From NCBI GenBank assembly GCA_021234155.1, contig JAJEKV010000071.1:6570236-6634235 (forward strand): a stretch of DNA of 64,000 bases. Direction: 5' to 3'. Under the pieces are notes generated by a model. It was given only the letters and a program-made list of their open reading frames with translations. It made no database searches and was not told the origin of the DNA. The stretch comes from Isoetes taiwanensis (lineage: Eukaryota > Streptophyta > Lycopodiopsida > Isoetales > Isoetaceae). The translations under genes and the position numbers were made by a program. This document shows positions 24,011-37,275 of the stretch, one piece after another (positions within the stretch are counted from its first letter, which is position 1; every line of letters starts with the position of its first letter).

Positions 24011-25378
24011 AAGATTCCTCCCTTTAGAAGGCAAAGTGACCTGGTTATTGTCCATAAATAAATTAAGCACCAACAATTTATCCAATTGAGCACCAACTCA
24101 ATACATTTCAAGATTGAGTTTAAGGTAATGATCTCACAAATGGCACCAACTATTCATGGCGACCACTTTTGTTGAATGCTTAAAGGTTTGGATAAGGTAA
24201 AATCCTAAGTTTATCCTAAGTTTATTCTAGTTTAATTAAACTTCCTAATGCAAAATGGGTCAAGTTTATAGGGGAATTTTTGGGTCATTGAGGCACCAAC
24301 CTGCACCCATTAGCACCAACTCTTGATTGCAATTTTGCTTAGACACACTTCATAAAATAGCACCAACTATTTATGACAATCCCACAAGCTATTGTGACTA
24401 AAAAGATTAAGATAAAGATTCGGAAAAGATTTGGTTATTCTTTGGAGACATATTAGCAAAGCTTAAGATCTACTAGATAAAATTTAGAATTTTAAGATAA
24501 AGGCAAGATTAAGAAAAGATCAAGGGTTCTGTTGAAGCACCGACTCCAACGGTAGCACCAACTACTCAAAACTCTAGACACCAATCTAGAATTTCAATAT
24601 CATCCATTAACATCAACACTTATGGCACCAACCATTGTGCAACTATTAATGGCATGTGATCATTCATTAGAAGGAAACAATACAATCATAAAATAGATTT
24701 ACAATTTCTCTAAAGAGACCTGAATCCTTTAAAATCTTTAGCAGTTTAAAGTCATCTACTTTTAAACTACAATTTCTTACAGGACACATATTCATTATTA
24801 AGACATCTTACTAAAACAATGAACACAACTTACATTGTTTTAGAATTTATTTTAGTTGAAATAGTTTAGTTGTCGGGGATAGAGGTTAGGATAAAAAGTT
24901 GATCTATCCACCATGAATGCAGCCCCTCCATAGATGCGAGGAAAAGTTTCAGCGAGGAGATCCATCTGTCAAGGAGATGGATTCGATTCCCGATTCCATT
25001 TTGGCAATGAAATGGATTGATAAAGGAGGATTAGGCTGGAGTTCCCTCTGCTTGTTCCACGTCACCAATCACTGCACCTATATGTTTCGCAACAAACAAT
25101 TTTTTTTTTTTAAATCTTGGAAGTATCCAAGATTGAGTGATAAAAGGTAGAATCAAGTGTGAAAAGAATGATCCAAGTTAAAACTTTTAATTTCATAGGA
25201 AGAAGATCATTTAGATTCGAGGAGGGAGGAACTCTATTCAATTTGTAATCAACAGCACCAACTAGATGACTTAAAACATCAAGAATAACCCGAGGAATAA
25301 AAATTCTCTATTCACATTTTGCAATCTCCGGCCACCAACGGAAGTCTTTGCAATCTTTAGAATAGCAGCCGATACAAT

Positions 25379-26178
25379 TGATATAGTTCCACAACAAAAT
25401 AAACCATACCTTTTATAGATTCACAGCAGTAAACCATACCTTTTATCTCCTCTAAATAGAATACTAGATCTGTTCAAAAAAATCATAATCTCATAAATCG
25501 TAAAGCCAGGTCTAAGTTTTCACGAGAATCCTGAGAATAAACCGTTAGCTATGACAAAATGATCTAAGTATGAAGCCAAGAAGATAAATAATAGCCGCAG
25601 GATCCATTTGACCATAAGATAAAGAGTTACACCAATAGATATGAACCACACCAATAGCTCGGAATGATCCGACTCTAGTTCACCAAAACTAGAGGGAGAG
25701 ATTCTCAATACAAGGCAAAATAATGAGTTCTCCCGCCCATAGGGCCAACCCGGTGTTGAGCCCGTGGTGCTGTGTAACAAAGAGCCCGAGGCTATGGCAA
25801 TTTCTAGGCAAAAGGCCGGTTTCTATATTCAGAGCAATCTTAGGTACAATGCGGTCGGTCGACCCATGGCCCTCTTTTGGCGATATCTCCCACGATCCAC
25901 AAAGGTTAGCAAATGGGGCGACCCCAATCGAGGAAACTAGACGAGAGCTTTCCACAGAAGCCGAGATATGAGCTGAGATTTATTTTTGAAGCGCTATTTT
26001 TGGACCCCTATAAGATATTATCAAGGGGAGATTAAACGGCTTAATAGATATTATTTGACCATAATCATTACATTTGGAACAGTTGCGCTGCCATGCTATT
26101 GGTTTGCCCTTCTCACACCCATGCTAGTCCACCAAGACCAGCGTTCAGGCCTCCACAGAGGCTGCCATATCCATATCA
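25379..26178 (-). repeat. LTR 5 of the array
   Basis: 800 bp, from tgatatagttcc to CCATATCA. Confidence 0.87.
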
Positions 26179-27540
26179 GTTCCTCCCTTTAAAGGCAAGA
26201 AGTACGACCTGGGTTGTGTCCATAAACAAATTAAGCACCAACGAATTTATCCAGTTGAGCACCAACTCAGCAATACATTTCAAGGTTTGGAGTAATGATC
26301 TCACAAGAGTAGCACCAACTATTCATGGCGACCACTTTTGTTGAATGTAAAAAAGGTTTGGATAAGGTAAATCTTAAGTTTATCCTAAGTTTATTCTAGT
26401 TTAATTAAAACTTCCTAATGCAAAGAGCTGGGTCAAGTTTATAAAATTTTGGGTCATTGAGGCACCAACCTCTGCCCACGTTAGCACCAACTCGATTCTG
26501 ATTTTGTAGACACACTTCATAAAATAGCACCAACTATTTGTGACGTCTACAAGCATTGTGACTAAAAGATTAAGATAAAGAAGATTGAGGAAAAGATTTG
26601 GTTATTCTTTTTGAGATATATTAGCAAAGCTTAAAGATCTACTAGATAAAATTTAAATTTTTAAGATAAAGGGCAAAGTTAAGAGAGAGATCAAAGGGTT
26701 CATGTTGAAGCAGAGCTCCAACCGGTAGCACCAGCTAACTCAAAACTCTAGACACCAATCTAGAATTTCAATATCATCCATTAACATCAACACTTATGGC
26801 ACCAACCATTTGTGCAACTATTAATGGCATGATCATTCATTAGAAGGAAGCAATACAATCATAAAATAGATTTACAATTTCTCTAAAGGCACAAATCTTT
26901 AAAATCTTTTTCAACAGTTTTTAAAATTAAGCCTCCACTTTTAAACTACAATTTCTTCACAGGACACATATTCATTTATTAAGACATCTTACTAAAACAG
27001 TAGACACATACATTGTTTAGAATTTGTTGGTTGAAATAGTTCAAGATTTGTCGAGGATAGAGTTCGGATAAAGATGATCTATCCACCATAGATAAACATA
27101 GATCGCGAGGAAAAGTTTCAACGGAGATCCATCACAATCCAAGGAGATGGATTGTCGGTTGATTCCATTTTTGGCAAATGAAATGGATTGATAAGGAGAG
27201 TTAGGCTCCGGTTCCCTCACAGCATTTCCACGTCACCAATCACTGCACCTATATGTTTCCTGCAACAAACAATTTTTTTAAATGTGATGTCAAAGATTGG
27301 TGATGGGTAGAATCAAATTGTGAAAGAATAGTCAGAAGTTAAAACTTTTAATTTCATGGGAAGAAGATCATTTTAGATTCGGGGAGGGAGGAACTCTATT
27401 CCAATTTGTAATCACTAGCACCAACTAGATGACTTACAAACATCAAGAATAGCCAGAATGGAAATTCTCTATTCTGTTTGCAATCTCAGGCCTGTAGGAA
27501 GTCTTTGCAATCTTTAGGAATAGCACGGCTCGATACCAAT

Positions 27541-28335
27541 TGATGGTTCACAACAATAAGCCGTTACCTTTATAGATTCACGACAGTAAACCATGCACTT
27601 TTTATCTCCTCTAAATGGAATACTAAGATGCTTTTCAAAAAATCATAATCTCATAAATCACATGTAGTCTAAGTTTGCTCTGATCCCGCAAGAATCTTAG
27701 TTAGCTATGACAAAATGATCTAAGTATGAAATAAGAAGACAAAATAAACCTGAGATCAATGAATATAAGATAAAGAGTTACACCAATAGATATGAACCAC
27801 AATATATGCTTCAAGGAATGATCCATCTAGTTCAAAACTAGGAAGATTCTCAATACAAGGCAAATAATGGCGGTTCTCCACCCAAGCCCAGAGACCCAAC
27901 CCGATGTGTGAGAAGCCCGTAGTTACTGACAAAATGAAGGCTATGGCAATTTCTAGGCAAGGAGCTTGGTTCTCTTCAAAAGAGCAATCTTGGTAAATGC
28001 GGTCAGTCTGACCCATAGCCACTCTTTTGGCGATATCTCACAATCCTGAGGAGGAGTTAGCAATGAGGCGACCCAATCGAGAAACTAGACACCTAAGAGC
28101 TTTCAGGAATGAGATATGACCTTTTGAAGTTGGCCTTTTGAAATTGCTTTATTTTGGACTCACGGTATTATCAAGAAGATTAGCTTGGCTTAATAGATAT
28201 TATTTGACCTTAATCATTTACAATTGCCATTTAATTGCCTTGCCATGCTATTAGTTTGCCCACTTCCTCACACACCCATGCTAGTCCGCCGGGCCAGCGT
28301 TCAAGGCCACTCCCCGAGCTACCATATCCATATCA
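27541..28335 (-). repeat. LTR 6 of the array
   Basis: 795 bp, preceded by cgataccaat; ends at CCATATCA followed by the attcctccc tract. Confidence 0.87.
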
Positions 28336-29736
28336 ATTCCTCCCTTTCGAGAAGGCAAGTGACCTCAGTTGTGTCCATAAAAACAAATTAAACTTTCCAA
28401 CTTGAGAATTTTATCCAATTGAAGCACCAACTCAATACATTTTACCGGGAATTCCGAGGTTTAAAGGTAATGATCTCACAAATAGCTTCCAACTATTCAT
28501 GAGCTACTTTTGTTGAGATGTAAAGGTTTGGATAAGGTAAAATCCTAAGTTTATCCCACAAAGTTTATTCCTAGTTTAATTAAACTTCCCTAGCCACGAA
28601 GCTGGGTCAAGTTTATAAAATTTTGGGTCATTGAGGCACCAACCTACGCCCATTAGCACCAACTCACGGTGCAATTTTCTTAGACACACTTTATAAAAAT
28701 AGCACCAACTATTTATGACAATCACAGCTATTTATTTGTGACTAAAGATTAGATGAGATTGAGAAGGAGATTTTGGTTATTCTTTTTGAGATATATTAGC
28801 AAAGCTTAAGATCTACTAGATAAAATTTAAATTTTAAGATAAAGAGCAAGATTAGAAAAGATCAAGGGTTCTGTTGGAAGCAGGCTCGGCCATTAGCACC
28901 AACTCTTGCTCAAAACTCTAGACACCAATCTAAATTTCAATATCATCCATTAACATCAACACTTATGGCACCAACCATTTGTGCAACTGTTATTAGCATG
29001 ATCATCATTCGATAGAAGGAAGCAATACAATCATAAAATAGATTTACAATTTCTCACAGGCACAAATCCTTTAAAATCTTTTACTTGATTTTTAAAATTA
29101 GCCTCTACTTTTAAACTACAATTTCTTAGGGCGCATATTCATTATTAAGACATCTTACTAAAACAATGGGCTTACGCAACTTACATTGTTTTAGAATTTG
29201 TTTAGTTTGAAATAGTTCAAGATTTGTCGAGGGATAGAGGATTCAGATAAAGATTGATCTTATCCACATAGATACCTCCATAGATGCGTGGAAAAGTTTC
29301 AATCTGAGATCCATCCCTACTCCTCAAGGAGATGGATTGTCGGGCCTGATTCCATTTTGGCAAATGAAATGGATTGATAAGGAGGATTAGCTCGGGCCTC
29401 TCTCGCTTGTTCCATCGGCCACCAATCACCCACCTATATGTTTCCCGCATCAAACAATTTTTTTTTTCGCATCGATATCCAAAGATTGAGTGATCCGGTA
29501 GAATCAAATTCAGAAAGAATGATCCAAGAAGTTAAACTTTAATTTCATAGGAAGAAGATCATTTAGATTCTCAGAGGAGGAACTCTATTCCAATTTGTAA
29601 TCACTAGCACCAACTAGATGATTTACAAACATCAAGAATAGCTGCATTGTACCTTCTATTCCCTCGCTTGCAATCTCCAAAGACTAACCTAAGTCTTTGG
29701 TAATCTTTAGGAATAGCCCGGTTTCGATATTCACCT

Positions 29737-30524
29737 CGATATGGTTCACAAATAATAAACTATACCTTTTATAGATTCACAACAAGAACCATACCCTTTA
29801 TCTCCTCTAAATAGAATACTAGATCTCTTCAAAAAATCATAATCTCATAAACTGTAAACCGCCTAAGTTTGCTACTTAATCCACGTGTAATAAACTCATA
29901 TTTATGACAAATGATCTAGCATGAAATAAGAAGACAAATGGGCAATGCATCCAATGAATATAAGATAAGAGTTACACCAATAGATATGAACCACACCAAT
30001 AGCTCTCAGACGATCCAGCTCTTAGTTCACCAAAAACTAGAGGAAGATTCTCAATACAAGGTAGTCAATGGCGCTTCCACCCAACCTGGGCCAACCAAAG
30101 GTTGAGAACTCCGACAGATTAACAAAGCATATGTATACATGGCAATTTCTAGGCAAGGAGCTTGTTCTCTAAAAAGGCAATCTTGGTTGTGTGTACCAGC
30201 CCCACTCCATGGCCACTCTTTGGCTGGTATATCTCACGCATCCACAAGGAGTTAGCAAATGGGCGACCCCAATCCGTAAACTAGACACTCCAGAGCTTTC
30301 CGAGACGCTGGAGATATGACCTTTGAAGTTGGCCTTTTGAAACCGCTATTTTGGACTAAGATATTACTGGCGAGATTAGCCATTAATAGATACATTATTT
30401 GACCATAATCATTACAATTGCCATTTAATTGCCTTGCCATGCTATTAGTTTGCCCTTCTCACACCCATGCTAGTCCACCAAGACCAACGCTCACACTCCC
30501 CCGGAAGCTACCATATCCATATCA
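29737..30524 (-). repeat. LTR 7 of the array
   Basis: About 788 bp, from cgatatggttcac to CCATATCA followed by attcctccc. Confidence 0.87.
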
Positions 30525-31881
30525 ATTCCTCCCTTCTCATAAGTAACCTGACTCGCTTAGTCCATAAACAAATTAAGCACCAACTTAATTTATCCAATTG
30601 AGCACCAACTCAATAATACATTTCTAAGATTCAGGTTTAAGGTAATGATCTCACAAATAGCACCAACTATTCATGACTAATTTCACTTTGTTGCTGAATG
30701 TAAAGGTTTGATAAGGTAAATCCTAAGTTTATCCTAAGTTTATTCTAGCTTTAATTAAACTTCCTAATACAAGAACTGGTCAAGTTTATATAATTTTGGG
30801 TCATTGAGGCACTAACCTCCTCACAAGAGCACCAATCCATCGGATTGCAATTTTGTTTAGACACACTTTATAAAATAGAAGCACCAACTATTTATGACAA
30901 TCACAACTGCTAGACTAAAGATTAAGATAAAGATTCTAAAAGATTTGGTTATTCTTTGAGATATATTAGCAAAGCTTAAGATCTACTAGATAAAATTTAA
31001 ATTTTAAGATAGCAAGATTAAGAAAAGATCAAGGGTTCTCTGAAGACCGACTCCAACCAAGAGCACTTAATTCATCTACCAAAACTCTAGACACTAATCT
31101 AGAATTTCAATATCATCCATTAACATCAACACTTATGGCACCAACCATTGTGCAACTTATTAATGGCATGATCATTCATTAGAAGGAAGCAATGTATTAA
31201 CCATAAAATAGATTTATTAATTTCTGGGGCAGACAAATCCTTTAAAAATCTTTTTAACGATTTTAAAGTCATTTCTACTTTTAAACTACAATTTCATGCA
31301 TTAACATATTCATTATTAAGACATCTTACTAAAACAATGGGCTGCAACTTACATTGTTTAGAACTTGTTTAGTTTGAAATAGTTCACGCATTTGTCGTGG
31401 ATAGAGAGTTCGATAAAGATTGATCTATCCACCATAGATACCCATAGATGCGTGAAAAGTTTCAACGAGATCCATCCCCGCCAAGGAGATGGATTGTCAG
31501 CTCTCGATTCCATTTTGGCAAATGAAATGGATTGATATGAGGATTAGGCCTGTTCCCTCCGCTTGTTCCATCGCCACCAATCACCAAGACCTTATGCTCT
31601 AACAAACAATTTTTTTTCAGATCGATATCCAAAGATTGATGGATCCGGTAGAATCAAATTGTGAAAGAATGATCCAAGAAGTTAAAACTTTAATTTCTAG
31701 GAAGAAGATCATTTAGATTCTCGGAGGAGGAACTCTATTCCAATTTGTAATCACTAGCACCAACTAGGATGACTTTACAAACATCAAGAATAGCCAGACA
31801 AAATTCTCTATTCCTCGCTTTGCACTTCCAAAGACCAACCGGAAGTCTTTGCACTTTAGAATAGCCCTGCTCGATACCAAT

Positions 31882-32662
31882 TGATATGGTTCTACAACAA
31901 TAAACCATACCTTTATAGATTCACAACAAGAAACCATACCCTTTATCTCCTCTAAATAGAATACTAGATCTCTTCAAAAAATCATAATCTCGCTAACTAG
32001 AACTGCCTAAGTTTCATAATAATCCACGTATCAAACCGTTAGCTATGACAAATGATCTAAGCATGAAATAAGAAGACAAATAAGCATTGCATCCAATGAA
32101 TATAAGATAAGGGTTACACCATTGATATGGAACCATACCTAATAGCCTGGGACGATCCACTCTAGTTCACCAAAACTAGAGGAAGGATTCTCAATACAGA
32201 ATAATGGCGCTTCTCCACCCAACCGGCCAACCAAAGGTTGAGAACTGCCGATTACATCAAAGAAGCGCGTATATTACGGTAATTTCTAGGCAAGGAGCTT
32301 GGTTCTCTAAAAGGCAATCTTGGTTGTGCATTCAAGTCAATCTTACGGCCACTCTTTACGACATTCCTCACGATCCACAAGGAGTTAGCATAAACGGGCT
32401 TAAATCTCTAATCCAGAAACTAGGATTAATCGAGCTTCCTAGATCAGATATGACCTTTTGAAGCTGGTCTTTAAACCGGCTATTTCTTTTGGACTAAGAT
32501 ATCAAGGAGATTAGCTTGGCTTAATAGATACTATTTGACCATAATCAATACACTGCCATTTAATTGCTCCTACATGCCATTAGCTTCCGTCCTCTCAATA
32601 TCAATCTACTAGTCCACCAAGACCAATCGCCTCAATCTCCCTACCATATCCATATTACTCAA
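31882..32662 (-). repeat. LTR 8 of the array
   Basis: About 781 bp, preceded by gctcgataccaat, starts TGATATGG; its terminal word is slightly rearranged before aattcctccc. Confidence 0.85.
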
Positions 32663-34051
32663 TTCCTCCCCTTTCTCTCAAGGGCAACCTGACTCGGCCA
32701 GGTCCATAAACAAATTAAGCACCAACTTAATTTATCCAATTGAGCACCAACTCACATTTCTAAGATTCGTGTTTAAGGTAATGATCTCACAAATAGCACC
32801 AACTATTCATGACGCACCACTTTTGTTGAATGTAAAGGTTTGGATATAAATCCTAAGTTTATCCTAAGTTTATTCTAGTTTAATTAAACTTCCTAATACA
32901 AGAACTGGTCAAGTTTATAAGAATTTCTTGGTCATTGAGAGGCACTAACCTTCCTCGTAAGAGCACCAACTAATCGGGATTGCAATTTTGTTAGACATTA
33001 CTCATAAAAATAGCACCAACTATTTATGACAATCACAACCGCTAGACTAAAGATTAAGATACAAGATTCAGAAAAAGATTTGGCTATTCTTGAGATATAT
33101 TAGCAAAGCTTAAGATCTTTACTAGATAAAATTTAAATTTTAAGATAAAAGGGCAAGATTAAGAAAAGATCAAGGGTTCCCTGCTGAAGCACCACTCCAA
33201 CCAAGAGCAATTCAACCATCGGCCAAAAACTCTAGACACCAATCTAGAATAATTTCAATATCAATCCATTAACATCAACACTTATGGCACCAACCATTGT
33301 GCAACTATTATTAATGGCATGATCATTCATTAGGAAGGAAGGCAATACAATCATAAAATAGATTTTACAATTTCTGTAAGCAGCACAAATCCTTTAAAAT
33401 CTTTTAACGTATTTTTAAAGTCAGCTTCTACTTTAAACTACAATTTCTACGCATACATATTCATTATTAAGACATCTTTACTAAAACAATGGGCTGCAAC
33501 TTACATTGTTTAGAATTTGTTTAGTTTTGAAATAGTTCAATGCATTTGTCAAGGATAGAGAGTTCGTGACATAAAGATTGATCTATCCACCATAGATACT
33601 CCATAGATGCAGTGAGGTGTTTAAATCTGAGATCCATCCCGCCAAGGAGATGGATTGTCGGGCTTCCGATTCCATTTTGGCAAATGAAATGGATTGATAA
33701 GGAGGATTAGGTCATTCTCCGCTTTGTTCCACGCCACCAATCACCTGCACCTATATATGTTTCGCAACAAACAATTTTTTTTCGTGATCATATCCAAAGA
33801 TTGAGTGATCCGGGTAGAATCAAATTGTGAAAGAATGATCCAAGAAGTTAAAACTTTAATTTCATATAAGAAGATCATTTAGATTCTCGTGAGGAGGAAC
33901 TCTATTCCAATTTGTAATCATCAGCACCAACTAGATGATCTTTACAAACATCAAGAATAAATCTAATAAAATTCTTTCTATTCCCTTGCAATTCCAAAGA
34001 CCAACCTAAGTCTTTGCAATCTTTAGGAATAGCCTCAAGCTCGATACCAAT

Positions 34052-34851
34052 TGATATGGTTCACAACAATAAACCATACCTTTTATAGATTCACAACAAG
34101 AAACCATACCTTTTATCTCCCTCTAAATAGAATACTGTGATCTCTTCAAAAAATCATAATCTCATAAATCAGAAACCGCCTAAGTTTGCTGGCTAATCCA
34201 TGTATCAAACCGCTATTTATGACAAAATGATCTAAGTATGGAAATAAGAAGACAAATAAGCACAGATCCAATGAATATAAGATAAGAGTTACACCAATAG
34301 ATATGAACCACACCAATAGCCTGGGACGATCCGTACCTCTAGTTCACCACCAAAACTAGAGGGAAGATTCTCAATACAAGGCAAATAATGGCAGTTCTCC
34401 ACCCAATCACAACTGTTGAGAACTCCATGTGACACGCTAGGCGTATGGCTATGGCAATTCTCAGGGCAAGGAGCTTGGTTCTCTTCAAAGGCAATCTTAT
34501 CGTACCCAACACCCATGGCCACTCTTTTATGATATTCACGATCCACAAGGAAATAGCAAATGAGGACCTTAATCCAGAAACTAGACACCGAGCTTTCCAA
34601 TGAGCCCTGATCGCTTATAATCCGGACGCATTCACGAGATATGACCTTTGAAGTTGGCCTTAAACTCCGCTATTTTTGATTAAGATATTATCAAGGAGAT
34701 TAGCTTGGCTTAATAGGATATTATTTGACCATAATCAATACAATTGCCATTTAATTGCCTTGCCATGCTATTAGCTTCCAGTCCTTCACACACCCATGCT
34801 AGTCCACCAAGACCAACGCTCACACTCGAAAGCCACCACATATCCATATCA
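34052..34851 (-). repeat. LTR 9 of the array
   Basis: 800 bp, from TGATATGG (preceded by gctcgataccaat) to CCATATCA. No polypurine tract follows: unrelated sequence begins at once, marking the right edge of the array. Confidence 0.88.
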
Positions 34852-34945
34852 AAACTACATTAGGGCTTAAAGAAACCTCAAACTACATTAGATTCCAAAG
34901 GAACTACATTAAGTTTCCCTTGATACTACATTAGGTTTCTCAGAA
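34852..34945 (+). repeat. Short degenerate repeat of actacattag words
   Basis: Four copies of an actacatta word followed by g/a and t-rich sequence, spaced about 22-25 bp, abut the right end of the array. Similar words in inverse orientation occur left of the array. Confidence 0.6.
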
Positions 34946-36937
34946 GTGTGTATTTTAATTTGATAGAAACCATAAGGTTTTACTTGTGTTAAAATTGAGG
35001 AATCTAGGTGAATCGCGGTAAGATCCGTGGCACATACACAAGATTTCAGCTTGGACAAATTACGTATTTAAATGGTTTCCTCTTAGCTTAGCGAGCATGC
35101 TATCTCATTTGGACTTGAAGGGGAACCTTCAGAACACGCATTTGTCTTATAGATATTTGAACTTGTTTGTTTTCCATCTTCATTCAAAGATCCTTGAGCA
35201 TCCCTTTGTCATGCAAGTTACAACTTATTATTAATCGCATAATGGAGCTAGAGCTCAACTTGAAAAGGATGAGGAAGAAATGCTTTCAATGGATTCAACT
35301 CGTCTCATCTCGTGATGAAAATGTAAAATATGCTTTCGAGAATAGTGACTAAGATGCGTGTTCCGAGGGCTTTGTCAATGAAGAGCATGAAACACATGAG
35401 AACCAAGAAACAATCCCTCTAATGAGAGCTACGCTAGCATTATTTCCACCTAATCCTACAATTCAGGCCGTGAAGGCTATGTTTTTACTGAGGTATCATA
35501 AAGTTTAATGGTCCCTCCTCCATCATAAATTCGGCCCATCTCCTTCTAGCCAAGATGTGCTTGAGCCGATCCAAACTTTCCTTTAGGTTGCGTTCACAAC
35601 ACAATTCACTCGTGATATACGCATCATGGCAAGGTGGTTGAGCTTCAAGATAAGTTTCAAGGATACAAACAGGCTCCTTTCACTCTATGATCTTTTGAAA
35701 ATGGCTATTTATCCCAAATTCCATCATGGATGTGGAAGCAAATCATCATCTTCGAGCTCATGTTGAAAGGGGTCTCATAAGATTGCCCATATGCCCTACT
35801 TTAATTTTAAAAATATGGCAGGTTATTTAAGTTCCATGGCATTCCGTAAACTTATGTGAGACAAATGCATAACAACTTTGTAAAATGCAAGCTTCTATCA
35901 TAATGCCTTCAAGCAGAAAGAGCTTTTAATTACTAGGAGAAGTACCTTGTCACTCTCTAGATAGCCGAGTGGAACAATTATAGGTATATAGCACCTAAGA
36001 TTGATTCATCGACATACCAAAGTGTGCTGGATGAATGATATGTCTTGTGTGGATTATATATGTCATCACGGGAAAGAAGATGTGGATTTCACTGCATATC
36101 GATGCCAATCAATCCAAGCAAGAATGATACTAGTTGTGCTCTAATTTACATCCAGATTGGCATGATGGACATAATCCATGGTCCAAGGAAGATGAATGGT
36201 CCCACATCCCTCCATTCGAAGAGGCGTACCAATATTAGTGGACACAAGAGACTTCCAAGGAGTCCGGGTAACATGAATGAGAGAGGGAAGGAGTTACACA
36301 CCACCTTCAAACCTATTGAGAGCTATCGCATCGCTTTAAATGGCTAATACCAGGATATATGGCGCTCCTATGGACCACTTGGGAATAAACGTAAATGTGG
36401 AAAGGGGGTTGACATCTGGAGATCGACATAGGAGTAATGCGTGATGGATATGGGATCACATGATAGGCACCTCCTTAATGTAAAGATCCACATCAACAGA
36501 TGTACACCTAAGGAATGAAATATTAGGATCTTAGAGATGTGCCAACAAGTGTACGGAGGGGTCGTGATAATCTCTCCCATCCTCCATAGTAGATGAAGTG
36601 GAGGGACAAGCAAGTCCTAGTCGCAATGCAAAATCTATCGTAGCTCCCCTCAGATGTCCTATATGTCTAGAAAATGATGTTCGTGAACCAGACAACCCTC
36701 CTTAATCATGCCCTATCAATGACTGAAGTCTACTATACCATCAACTACAAGATCCCTCAACTACCTCGATATCCTCACCCCTTCAATCCGGTTGCCCGAT
36801 GTGTCTATATGTAATAAGTCATTGTACCATCATGAGCCACCTCAAGATCCCCTTTATCCTCTCAACATGCTCATGTCTCCTTATGAGCCTAGCCTCGCTC
36901 TCTCGCCTATGCCTCTCGCCCCAAAATACAACGGACG
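34946..36937. other. Stretch with no recognised gene
   Basis: Plus-strand frames at 35,167-35,352 (61 codons) and 36,045-36,347 (100 codons, containing YMSSRERRCGFHCISM) and a minus frame at 36,613-36,368 are short and match nothing I know. Part could be remains of a transposable element, but no diagnostic motif was found. Confidence 0.35.
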
Positions 36938-37275
36938 CCCAATAGCTCCTATACTTGCTCATCCATCCACTCCATCCCTTCGGGCGAGCAACCCAGGCTA
37001 GCTCTTAGTGGTGGCGCGGTTCCGCCCATCTTTACTCCACTCTAAAGTCATCCCTCGCGGCGTGTTCTAGCCCTATGCTTCTCTTGCTGGCTAATCAAGT
37101 AATCGCTTTACATCCAATAGCCTCTATAATTTGCTCATCCATCCATCGATCCCTTCACCGCGAGCAACCCCGGGTGTTAGCTCTAGTGGTGGCAGTTGTT
37201 CCGCTTCCATCTTACTCCACTCTAAAGTCATCCTCGCGGCGTTGTTCTAGCCCTATGCTTCCTCTCTGTCGGGCT
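36938..37275 (+). repeat. Tandem duplication, about 165 bp period
   Basis: Two units share caatagc, tgctcatccatcca, gagcaaccc, gctctagtggtggc, actccactctaaagtcatcc and gttctagccctatgctt. They form the C/T-rich core of a region whose plus-strand frames are rich in Pro, Ser and Leu. Confidence 0.8.

Larger units (their letters stand above)
15245..34851 (-). mobile_element. Tandem array of a non-coding LTR retroelement: nine LTRs, eight internal regions
   Basis: The array alternates LTRs of about 795 bp with internal regions of about 1,370 bp, giving a period near 2.17 kb. It begins and ends exactly at LTR edges. LTRs have matching inverted termini (TGATATGG and CCATATCA). On the plus strand each LTR start is preceded by a ctgataccaat-like word, the reverse complement of an initiator Met-tRNA primer binding site. 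Each LTR end is followed by attcctcccttt, a polypurine tract on the other strand. The element therefore reads on the minus strand. No gag, protease, integrase or RT similarity is present in any internal region, so it is non-autonomous (LARD/TRIM-like); Copia versus Gypsy cannot be decided. It is a fossil. The tandem form is what unequal recombination between LTRs produces. No 5 bp target duplication is evident around the array. Confidence 0.9.

Noticed and set aside
24011-25378. CRISPR-like spacing of the gcaccaac motif
   Set aside because: The motif is only 8 bases, spacing is irregular (about 20 to 630 bp), and the context is a plant retroelement.
19845-34600. Numerous 60-100 codon frames inside the LTR array
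   Set aside because: They lie in LTR or internal repeat sequence, are not conserved in frame from unit to unit, and match no retroelement protein.
15221-34860. A 5 bp target site duplication around the LTR array
   Set aside because: Bases flanking the outermost LTR edges (aggcc and aaact) do not match; the left edge is also slightly degraded.
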